Source: an uncultured Prevotellaceae bacterium (GTDB taxonomy: Bacteria > Bacteroidota > Bacteroidia > Bacteroidales > Bacteroidaceae). Taken from it: DNA of 51,974 nucleotides. The notes under the pieces were generated by a model. The model was not told the DNA's origin, did not search any database, and was given only the letters and a program-made list of their open reading frames with translations. The position numbers and the translations under genes were made by a program. The DNA lies in contig CACZCT010000021.1 in assembly GCA_902779745.1 (NCBI GenBank), forward strand, positions 1-51,974, in the 5' to 3' direction. Of this stretch, positions 41,620-49,028 are shown one piece after another (position 1 is the stretch's first letter; each line of letters starts with the position of its first letter).

Positions 41620-42957
41620 ATGGATATTCAAGAACTTTATAAGCTGTATCAGCAGCATCCATGCATTACGACAGACTCCCGTAACTGTCCCAAGGATAGT
41701 ATTTTCCTTGCCTTGAAGGGGGAGTCGTTTGATGGCAACAAGTTTGCCCTGCAGGCACTTGAAAAGGGCTGCGCATTTGCTATTATTGACGAACCGGATA
41801 TTCTAGACAATCTAGAAAGTCTAGAACATCTAGAGAGAAAACTTATCCTCGTCGACAACTGCCTGCAAACCTATAAGGACCTGGCACGTGAGCACCGTCG
41901 CCAGTTCAATATCCCAATCATCGGCATTACGGGTACCAATGGCAAGACGACGACCAAGGAACTCATCCGTGCCGTCCTCTCGGAATGCTATAATGTGATG
42001 GCGACGGAGGGCAACTTCAACAACGACGTGGGAGTCCCCAAGACATTGTTCCGCCTCAACGACGACTACGACATTGCTGTCGTGGAGATGGGTGCCTCAC
42101 ATCCCGGTGATATCAAGACTTTGGTTGAGACGGCAGAGCCTACCAGCGGACTCATCACCAACGTAGGACGTGCCCACCTGTTGGGTTTCGGTTCCTTCGA
42201 GGGTGTCTGTAAAACGAAAGGTGAGTTGTATGATTTCCTCAAAGCCCATGAGTGTCCTGTCTTCGTCAACCGTGACAACGAGCATCTGATGAAGATGACA
42301 GACGGACTTGCTGATATTTACTATTATGGTCAAAGCGACTCGAACGACATCTTGATTCATGGCGAGGTCGTCAGTTGTGCTCCCTTCCTGAAATTCCGCT
42401 GGCGTGAACAAGACCATGAGGCAGGCTATCAGAGTGAATGGATGGAGGTTCAGACCCATCTCATCGGGGCCTATAACCTCGACAATATGCTGGCTGCCAT
42501 CACCATCGGCTATGTCAATAACGTACCATTTGAACAGATCAACCATGCATTAGAAAACTATGTGCCTTCGAACAACCGCAGTCAGATGACCGTCACGGAA
42601 CATAACCACCTCATCGTGGATGCCTATAATGCCAATCCGACGAGTATGAAGGCTGCCATCGACAACTTCAAACTGATGGAGGTGCCGCATAAGATGGCGA
42701 TTATCGGAAAGATGGGGGAGTTAGGCGATGTCGTTGAGGAGGAGCATCAGAAGGTTGTCGATATGCTTAACGATGCCCATTTCGAAGAAATATGGTTGGT
42801 AGGTGAGGAGTTCCAAAACATCCCTTGTAATTTCCGCAAGTTCAAGGATGTCGAGGAAGTTAAAGAAGCTATCCAGGCACAGCAGCCTCAGGGACGTTAT
42901 ATCCTCATCAAAGGCTCGAACAGTAATAAACTCTTCCAGTTACCAGAACTGCTATGA
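41620..42957 (+). CDS. murF: UDP-MurNAc-tripeptide--D-Ala-D-Ala ligase
   Basis: A 445-residue cytoplasmic Mur ligase. The N-terminal domain carries ITTDSRNCPKDSIFLALKGESFDGNKF; the ATP site is ITGTNGKTTTKELI; later motifs are TEGNFNNDVGVPKTLF, EMGASHPGDI, NVGRAHLLGFGS and DAYNANPTSM. It adds the dipeptide made by Ddl to the UDP-MurNAc precursor. A CTAGA-based tract (41801-41835) encodes the loop DNLESLEHLER in the N-terminal domain. Its stop overlaps the next gene's start (ATGA, 4 bases). Confidence 0.96.
   Translation: MDIQELYKLYQQHPCITTDSRNCPKDSIFLALKGESFDGNKFALQALEKGCAFAIIDEPDILDNLESLEHLERKLILVDNCLQTYKDLAREHRRQFNIPIIGITGTNGKTTTKELIRAVLSECYNVMATEGNFNNDVGVPKTLFRLNDDYDIAVVEMGASHPGDIKTLVETAEPTSGLITNVGRAHLLGFGSFEGVCKTKGELYDFLKAHECPVFVNRDNEHLMKMTDGLADIYYYGQSDSNDILIHGEVVSCAPFLKFRWREQDHEAGYQSEWMEVQTHLIGAYNLDNMLAAITIGYVNNVPFEQINHALENYVPSNNRSQMTVTEHNHLIVDAYNANPTSMKAAIDNFKLMEVPHKMAIIGKMGELGDVVEEEHQKVVDMLNDAHFEEIWLVGEEFQNIPCNFRKFKDVEEVKEAIQAQQPQGRYILIKGSNSNKLFQLPELL
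41801..41835 (+). repeat. CTAGA-based tandem tract (period 9) inside murF
   Basis: TCTAGACAA, TCTAGAAAG, TCTAGAACA, TCTAGAGA at a 9-base period, so the unit is a whole number of codons. It encodes LDNLESLEHLER in a loop of the N-terminal domain. Confidence 0.85.
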
Positions 42958-43820
42958 TCAAAAGACTGCTACTCTTCTCAACCATACTCTTATTACTTGC
43001 CTGTCAAGGCAAGCAATCGCCTATGGAGGAGGATAATGCCGTCTATTACTGGCGTACGGACTTACGACTCGACTCTACGGAGCGTGCCTTCCTGAAACAG
43101 TATCATATTGATAAAGTATACTGCCGCTATTTCGATGTGGTGATGAACGACAGCCTCGGTCCGATGCCCAATGCCACCCTCACCTTCAATGACACCCTGC
43201 CCTGGGGCATCGAGATAATCCCTACCGTCTTTATCGTCGAGAACTGCATGCACCAGAAACCGGAAGGACTTGCAAAAAAACTCGTCGACCGCATCGTACA
43301 GATGAACGAGACGAATGACATCATGGGTGTAAAAGAGATACAGATAGACTGCGACTATACGGCACGGAGTCGCATGTTCTACTATCAGTTCCTGGAGGAA
43401 GTGAGGAAAGAGGCGAAAGAGCACGGTATGCGTCTCTCCACTACTATCCGCCTGCATCAGTTGTCGATGAAGGTACCGCCTGTCGACTATGGTGTCCTGA
43501 TGCTCTATAACACTGGACACCCGATGAAGTTCATGGAGCGCAACCCCATCCTCGACATCCGTGACGTGGCACCTTACCTGCGGTATCTGGAGGATTATGA
43601 CCTGCCCCTTGCCGCTGCCTATCCTGTCTTCCTCTGGCATCGTATCATCCATGGGGTGGATATCGAGCATGTCGCTACCGCAGAGGAGATCCTCAAGGTC
43701 AAGAATGCCGTGGAGAAGGAACGTGAGGAACTGAAACGCTGCATCCTCACGTATGACTTGGCAACAGATAATATTAACAGATATAAACCGGAAACCTATG
43801 AAAAAATCTATTCTCATTAG
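42954..43820 (+). CDS. Lipoprotein of unknown function, probable TIM-barrel fold
   Basis: 288 residues with signal peptide and lipobox LLLACQGK. The remainder alternates strands and helices; EIQIDCDYTARSRMFYYQFL has the form of a TIM-barrel strand with acidic residues, and GVLMLYNTGH and YPVFLWHRII are further strands. It somewhat resembles DUF3142-like or glycoside-hydrolase-like barrels, but I do not recognise the family. It is translationally coupled to murF (4-base overlap) and overlaps the next lipoprotein gene by 23 bases, so the three genes form one transcript. Confidence 0.78.
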   Translation: MIKRLLLFSTILLLLACQGKQSPMEEDNAVYYWRTDLRLDSTERAFLKQYHIDKVYCRYFDVVMNDSLGPMPNATLTFNDTLPWGIEIIPTVFIVENCMHQKPEGLAKKLVDRIVQMNETNDIMGVKEIQIDCDYTARSRMFYYQFLEEVRKEAKEHGMRLSTTIRLHQLSMKVPPVDYGVLMLYNTGHPMKFMERNPILDIRDVAPYLRYLEDYDLPLAAAYPVFLWHRIIHGVDIEHVATAEEILKVKNAVEKEREELKRCILTYDLATDNINRYKPETYEKIYSH

Positions 43821-45813
43821 CTTGCTTGTCGTGCTCAGTCTGCCGATGACGGCATGTGGCTGGTATGGAACGGACAATGTCTACCTGTTCCGTCTGTACG
43901 ACGGTGACGAATTCAGTGAGCGTGTCGATAAGATCACACGCGACAACTGGAAAGCCTATCTCGGACTTGACCAGGACTATTACTGGTTCAATGCCGACGA
44001 GGTCATCAAGGCTGCCCAGCAGAAGGGCGACGCCCTGATGGTCAGCTACGTAAAGAATCTGAAACGCTACCTCGACGTCTGCTCCAGTGTCAGAGACGAC
44101 TCCTGGAACTATCCTACCAAGGAGGATCTTGCCAAGCGTAACCAAACACTCCGTGAGGTACAGGCTTATGCCCTCAGCAAGATCAAGACAAAACTGCGCT
44201 CCCAGCATGCCCTGCTCTATATGCGCTGTAACATGGTACTCGGTCTGAACCGCGAGAATGTAGAATTCTGGGAGAAGACAGCCAGTCAGTTCATTGAGAC
44301 TGTCTATAAAGATATGATGAAGAATATCTATGCCGGTGCCCTGTATAAGACAGGCAAGGATGCCGAGGCAGGAGAACTCTTTGCGGAGATGGGCGACTAT
44401 AATAGTCTGATGACGCAGTTCTACAAGCGTCGCTCCTTCACTGCCATCCGTCAGGAATACCAGCGTAACCCGAATGCCGGCGTACTGCCCTTCCTGTTGC
44501 AGGACTTCGTGAACAATGCCCAGGAGGCGATAGACCAGGATATGGAAGGCAAGCTCTTCGTCCGTGACATCAAGGAGGACGAGGCGATGCAGATGGCACA
44601 GTTTGCAGGACAGGTAGTCAGGGAGGGTAAGACCAACAACCCTGCCATGTGGAAAGCTGCCCAGGGCTGGCTGGAATATCTCTTCGGCAAGAAGAAACAG
44701 GGATATGACGACATCCAGCAGGCTCTGAACATGGACGGTACGGAATGGGCAAAGACCAGTGCGCGTGTCATCCATTTCTATATCAAGTCGGATGTGGCTC
44801 CGCTAAACGATGCCTTCGATAAGTGGTTGACCAATGAGTTGCAGTGGATCAACGGCGGCGAGGAACCTTTCGGGGGTTTCAAGGGTGGAGCACTGACACG
44901 TGCCATCAACCAACAGCTTGTCAGCAAGTACGACAAAGCCGGACGTGACTTCACGACCAACGCCCTGCTTAACGTCACCAACAACTATGCCTTTGAAGCT
45001 CGTCTCAACTCGATGAAAGTGGAGCGTCTGGAGGATTTCTTCACCTATACGAAGTCGCCTTCCGACAACGAACTGGACGAGTATCTGAAAAGCCAGATGA
45101 AGATTAGTCCTACGCAGATGTATGAGTTGATCGGTACCAAGCACCTGCGTGTCTGTCAGTGGGAGCAGGCGATCAACTGGTTGCAGCAGGTTCCCGTTTC
45201 CTATATGGCGGAACAGACACAGGTCGTCTATGCCGTCAACCGTACATGGACCATCGAACCGTGGATCACCCGTCAGTGGCTGAGTGACGAGGTGGAGTAC
45301 AGCAACGAGAAACTGAAGCTGAAGAGCAACTACAAGCTCGACTTTGCCAAGGAGATGCTGGCGATGGAGAAAGAGGCTGCCATCTTGAAGGGACAGGCAC
45401 AGTGTCAGCGTTACTACGACCTTGCCATCCGCTATGCACAGGCATCGTATTCAGGCGACTGCTGGTATCTTACCCGCTATAGCAAGAGCTGGACAGACTC
45501 CGTGGAAGTCAACGAGGCAAACTTCGCCGCCATTGCCAAGGAGCTGTTGATAAAGGCAAGTGACACCAAAGACCCCGTGCTGAAGGAAAAGGCACTCTTC
45601 GGCAACTGCTACTACTACCTCAACGAAGGGGGATGGTATGAGGAGTTCTGGAACGACCAACTGAACAAGTTTGACCATAGGATACTCCCGCAGTCCAAAC
45701 AGTACCAGGCCCTCAAGACGTTGGCAGACTATGAGCACAGCCGCGGAACGACCAGCGCCTTTGTCAGCAACTGTGATGTCTATACGACTTTCCTCAGCGC
45801 CTACAAGCGTTAA
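43798..45813 (+). CDS. Large helical lipoprotein of unknown function
   Basis: 671 residues from the ATG at 43798 (signal peptide with lipobox MTACGWYG). The mature part is mostly alpha-helical and rich in Trp, Tyr, Lys and Glu, with TPR-like pieces (AGALYKTGKDAEAGELFAEMGDYNSLM, LLIKASDTKDPVLKEKALFGNCYYYLNEGG). I do not recognise a named family. It follows the barrel lipoprotein with a 23-base overlap, so both may act together in the periplasm or outer membrane. Its last 20 bases overlap the end of the convergent pectinesterase gene. Confidence 0.78.
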   Translation: MKKSILISLLVVLSLPMTACGWYGTDNVYLFRLYDGDEFSERVDKITRDNWKAYLGLDQDYYWFNADEVIKAAQQKGDALMVSYVKNLKRYLDVCSSVRDDSWNYPTKEDLAKRNQTLREVQAYALSKIKTKLRSQHALLYMRCNMVLGLNRENVEFWEKTASQFIETVYKDMMKNIYAGALYKTGKDAEAGELFAEMGDYNSLMTQFYKRRSFTAIRQEYQRNPNAGVLPFLLQDFVNNAQEAIDQDMEGKLFVRDIKEDEAMQMAQFAGQVVREGKTNNPAMWKAAQGWLEYLFGKKKQGYDDIQQALNMDGTEWAKTSARVIHFYIKSDVAPLNDAFDKWLTNELQWINGGEEPFGGFKGGALTRAINQQLVSKYDKAGRDFTTNALLNVTNNYAFEARLNSMKVERLEDFFTYTKSPSDNELDEYLKSQMKISPTQMYELIGTKHLRVCQWEQAINWLQQVPVSYMAEQTQVVYAVNRTWTIEPWITRQWLSDEVEYSNEKLKLKSNYKLDFAKEMLAMEKEAAILKGQAQCQRYYDLAIRYAQASYSGDCWYLTRYSKSWTDSVEVNEANFAAIAKELLIKASDTKDPVLKEKALFGNCYYYLNEGGWYEEFWNDQLNKFDHRILPQSKQYQALKTLADYEHSRGTTSAFVSNCDVYTTFLSAYKR

Positions 45814-46837
45814 TCCGCTTTTCCCATAGACGGACAACCTTGTCCGGCCGCCAGTCAGGAAATACATTTTTCACCGTGTATTTCCTGGCTTCTTTTTTGG
45901 ACAGGATGGTCTCTGTCGTATGAGTTGCCTCCTGGGTCTCAAACGTCACCACGTTACTCTTCGGGGTGATATCCCTGCCTCGGGCATCCTTCGTACCATA
46001 CTCCTTGAAATCGTTCTGTACCGTACGCATGCCACGGTAGTCGAAACGGGTCTTGTTCAGTTTCTCCGGTGTCAGCAGGGTGGTATTGAGCCAGATACAG
46101 TGCGGCGTGTCCTTCCAGCCGCGGGCATACTCGAAGTTCGAGACGACGTTCTCCACCGTACAGCCATGGAAGATATACCCCCATGGAGTCTTCGAGGTTC
46201 TGGGAGCCGCTATCACATTACGCCCGGAACCGTCGACAGTCCGCTTCTCTGTCACGATACGGCAGCGCTCGAACCACACATCCCCGGCACCGCAGATAAA
46301 GTCCACCGTGCCGTGGATCTCCGAGTCTACAAAATAGTGCTGACAATCGTCTCCGTCCGAATAATAGGTGTCCTGATAGGACAGCATACGCACCCTGTTA
46401 CAGATGGTCCGTGTCCCCTTGTCGTGCAGACAGACAGCCCTGCCACTCGCTCCTGCCCCGTAATAGTCCAGATCATTACGGAGTGTCAGGTCCTGGAAAT
46501 AGTTGTCTGTACCCCGGTTCTGGAGGACGGCGCTCTTGCTGAGGCTCTCCTTCTTGACATCCGGCGCATTGCGGATCACCGTGCCTTCCATGCTCTGTCC
46601 GACAAGGGCGATATGATGACCTGTGATACGGGTCAGCACCGTCTCTCCCAAGTCATAGTAACCGTCCGGGATCATGATCACGGTGCATTCGGCATTCTTG
46701 TCCGCATTGCGCTGGTTGGCCTGGGCGATGGCATCCAACAGACTTTGTGCATTATCTTTCTGCACTTCTATCACATATTGGGAACGACTGGTCATGACGA
46801 CCGTCAGGCATAAGACGATTAGCAGGTATTTTCTCAT
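45794..46837 (-). CDS. Pectinesterase family protein (CE8), downstream copy
   Basis: 347 residues with a signal peptide (ending SRSQ). A right-handed beta-helix pectinesterase: IMIPDGYYDLGETV, MLSYQDTYYS (catalytic Gln-Asp pair region), HGTVDFICGAGDVWFERC (second catalytic Asp) and YARGWKD (Arg and Trp as in plant enzymes' LGRPW). The residue before AVCL is Arg (SGRAVCL), where plant enzymes have the oxyanion Gln. It should remove methyl groups from pectin. A close paralogue lies directly upstream with a 4-base ATGA overlap. The 3' end overlaps the convergent lipoprotein gene by 20 bases. Confidence 0.88.
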   Translation of the reverse strand: MRKYLLIVLCLTVVMTSRSQYVIEVQKDNAQSLLDAIAQANQRNADKNAECTVIMIPDGYYDLGETVLTRITGHHIALVGQSMEGTVIRNAPDVKKESLSKSAVLQNRGTDNYFQDLTLRNDLDYYGAGASGRAVCLHDKGTRTICNRVRMLSYQDTYYSDGDDCQHYFVDSEIHGTVDFICGAGDVWFERCRIVTEKRTVDGSGRNVIAAPRTSKTPWGYIFHGCTVENVVSNFEYARGWKDTPHCIWLNTTLLTPEKLNKTRFDYRGMRTVQNDFKEYGTKDARGRDITPKSNVVTFETQEATHTTETILSKKEARKYTVKNVFPDWRPDKVVRLWEKRINACRR

Positions 46838-47898
46838 TCCATTTGGTATTTTTTCTTCAGTTTCCTACATGTCTTCTCCAACTTCCTCAGCGTCTTCGCA
46901 GGCTGCCAGTCGCCAAAGACATTCTTCAGCGTATACTGCCTTGCCTCCTCCCGTGTCATGATGGTCTCGGCGACATAGGGCTGCGTATGGTCCCTCAGCG
47001 TGAAGGTCACGACATTTGTCGAAGGGGTGATGTCATGTCCCCGTGCATCTCTGGTCATGTACTCCTTGAAATAGTTGCCACAGGTTTTCATCCCCTCCGC
47101 GTCAAAACGGGTGGGAACCAGTTTCTCCGGAGTCAGCAGGGTGGTATACATCCATACACAGCGGGGATTGGTATGCCACGAGCGCCCGTAGTTGAATACT
47201 GATACCCGGTTCTCTATCGTACAATGGCTGAACACATAGCCCCACGGTGTGTCCGAGGTGCGTGTTGCCGTAATGATATTACAGCCGCTGCCGTCAGGAT
47301 TACGTTTCTCCGTCACGATACGGCAACGCTCGAACCATACATCCCCGGCACCGCAGATAAAGTCTATCGTACCGTGGATCTCCGTATCCTGCAGGTAATG
47401 CTGACACTTCTCGTTATCGGAATAGTAGGTGTCCTGATAGGACAGCATGCGTACACGGTTACAAATCGTCCGCATACCCTTGTCCTGCAGGCATACCGCA
47501 CGACCGTCCGGTACTGCCGAGTAATAGTCGAGGTCGTTTCGGAGCGTCAGGTCCTGATAGTAGTTGTTCGTCCCCCTGTTCTGGAAGACCGCCGTCTTGC
47601 TGATGCTCTCAATCTTCACGTCCGGCTTGTTCCTGATAACGGTTCCTTCCATGCTCTGCCCCACCAAAGCGATCTGATGCCCTGATATACGTGTCAGCGT
47701 CCGGTCGCCCAAGTCATAGTAACCGTCCGGAATCAATATCACGGTACGTGCCGCATCCTTTTCCGCATTAAGCCTATTGGCCTCATCAATGGCCTGGAGC
47801 AGACTTTCCACATCGCCTTTCTTGACAACAATCACATGCTGCCCAAAAATTACCAAACAACACAGTAGGCAAGAAAAGGTCAGTAGTACTCGTTTCAT
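46834..47898 (-). CDS. Pectinesterase family protein (CE8), upstream copy
   Basis: 354 residues, signal peptide ending IFGQ. Same layout as the next gene: ILIPDGYYDLGDRTL, MLSYQDTYYSDNEKC, HGTIDFICGAGDVWFERC, YGRSWHT and DGRAVCLQDKG. The two proteins agree over most of their length and clearly arose by tandem duplication. First gene of a two-gene operon with its own -7 box. No transporter or polygalacturonase gene is visible next to it. Confidence 0.88.
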   Translation of the reverse strand: MKRVLLTFSCLLCCLVIFGQHVIVVKKGDVESLLQAIDEANRLNAEKDAARTVILIPDGYYDLGDRTLTRISGHQIALVGQSMEGTVIRNKPDVKIESISKTAVFQNRGTNNYYQDLTLRNDLDYYSAVPDGRAVCLQDKGMRTICNRVRMLSYQDTYYSDNEKCQHYLQDTEIHGTIDFICGAGDVWFERCRIVTEKRNPDGSGCNIITATRTSDTPWGYVFSHCTIENRVSVFNYGRSWHTNPRCVWMYTTLLTPEKLVPTRFDAEGMKTCGNYFKEYMTRDARGHDITPSTNVVTFTLRDHTQPYVAETIMTREEARQYTLKNVFGDWQPAKTLRKLEKTCRKLKKKYQME

Positions 47899-47916
47899 TT
47901 TTAGTTACTTTGTCTG

Positions 47917-47924
47917 CAAAGATA
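47917..47924 (-). promoter_or_regulatory. -7 element TATCTTTG of the pectinesterase pair
   Basis: Minus strand TATCTTTG followed by CA, 19 bases before the ATG at 47898. Confidence 0.6.
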
Positions 47925-47987
47925 GTTCTTTTTCACCTGATAAACAAATTTTTATCTCAAAACTGCACAAAATTAAAAAAAATGGTG

Positions 47988-47995
47988 TACCTTTG
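47988..47995 (+). promoter_or_regulatory. -7 element TACCTTTG of tRNA-Pro
   Basis: TACCTTTG followed by CA, 30 bases before the mature tRNA start. Confidence 0.65.
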
Positions 47996-48024
47996 CAACC
48001 GATTTTCAAAAATCGAATGCAAAG

Positions 48025-48097
48025 CGGGATGTAGCGCAGTTGGTAGCGCACTACGTTCGGGACGTAGGGGTCGGGCGTTCGAGTCGCCTCATCCCGA
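48025..48097 (+). tRNA. tRNA-Pro (anticodon CGG)
   Basis: A complete cloverleaf: acceptor CGGGATG with CATCCCG plus discriminator A, D arm GCGC/GCGC, anticodon stem CTACG/CGTAG with loop TTCGGGA, T arm GGGCG/CGCCT with loop TTCGAGT. The anticodon CGG reads CCG (proline). CCA is not encoded. The 3' two thirds are overlapped on the other strand by the end of a protein-coding frame. Confidence 0.96.
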
Positions 48098-48977
48098 CAC
48101 TCATGACCCGCAATTGCTGACCGGCATCAAGAGCTGCCTTGATATCCTTGCCGCCGCTCTGTACCTTACAGCGACTGATATCACTGCCCTCTACCTCCTC
48201 TATCTTCAGCTTGCCGATCTGCGATTTTGCCTCACGTCCCGCAACGGTCTTTACCTCATAGACCCCCATGTGGAGTCCCTTGAAGGCACCCTCGCTACTA
48301 CCCAGGTCGATATAAACTTCCTTCTGTTTGTCCTTCTTGGCAGTGGAACCCTCGATGATATTTGCCTGCAGCGGGGTCCTTTTGTTGAGCCAAGCAGTAA
48401 TCTGGCTTGAGAGTCTGTCAATGGCTTCATGGATAGCCTGATCAGAGGTAGAGTAGGTAGAAACGCCCATGCCATGACCATTGAATGAGGGGTTGGCTAT
48501 CACCTCGCCCGTCTTCGCGTCCTTCAGGGTGAGCACCACTTCGACTACACCCGTATAAGAAGTCGTCACCTGTGTCTTACCGTCCTTGTCTTTCCAGGTA
48601 CGGCTGCTCGAACTTGCATTGATGTTGGTGATAAGGGCATCCGCCACGACATTACCCTCCTCCACGACATCGCTCACCTGTAGCAGACCGTCATTGTAGC
48701 GGTAACGATGGGCACCGGAGAGTCCCTTGATGATACTGCTCTTCACATCTTCCTCGTACTTGGTGGCCTCTATCGAGGTCTTTCCTGTCAATACGCCTGA
48801 CAATACCTGACCCACGGCTTCACCTGCCGACATCTTCTCGTTGTGGTGGGCATATTGTACGTCACCCAACGTGATCCGATACGTACGGTTCCTGTCCTTC
48901 TGGACTTCTTGAGCAGAAACAGTGACTACACTGCAAAGGATGGCGATGAGCATCCAAAGTTTTCTTCGTATTTCCAT
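48051..48977 (-). CDS. Secreted protein with FlgT-C-like domain; tail runs into tRNA-Pro
   Basis: 308 residues with signal peptide ending TVSAQ. A central part (about 30-190) has LpoB/CsgG-like flavour (VADALITNINASSSSRTWKDKDG, GVVEVVLTLKDAKTGEVI, QAIHEAIDRLSSQITAWL). The C-terminal part, EVYIDLGSSEGAFKGLHMGVYEV to QQLRV, looks like the FlgT C-terminal OB-like domain. The last about 16 codons lie antisense inside tRNA-Pro (GMRRLERPTPTSRT), which is not natural protein-like sequence. So the original stop codon was probably lost or replaced. Function unknown; an envelope role is likely. Confidence 0.75.
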   Translation of the reverse strand: MEIRRKLWMLIAILCSVVTVSAQEVQKDRNRTYRITLGDVQYAHHNEKMSAGEAVGQVLSGVLTGKTSIEATKYEEDVKSSIIKGLSGAHRYRYNDGLLQVSDVVEEGNVVADALITNINASSSSRTWKDKDGKTQVTTSYTGVVEVVLTLKDAKTGEVIANPSFNGHGMGVSTYSTSDQAIHEAIDRLSSQITAWLNKRTPLQANIIEGSTAKKDKQKEVYIDLGSSEGAFKGLHMGVYEVKTVAGREAKSQIGKLKIEEVEGSDISRCKVQSGGKDIKAALDAGQQLRVMSVGMRRLERPTPTSRT

Positions 48978-49028
48978 TATATTGCTTTTATTTGATGATA
49001 CGCCAAAGAAAAGGACAGAATGAGGTAA

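Noticed and set aside
41531..41662. Extended N-terminus for FolP (44 extra residues)
   Set aside because: The extra codons run through a heptameric tract and the promoter and lack similarity to dihydropteroate synthases.
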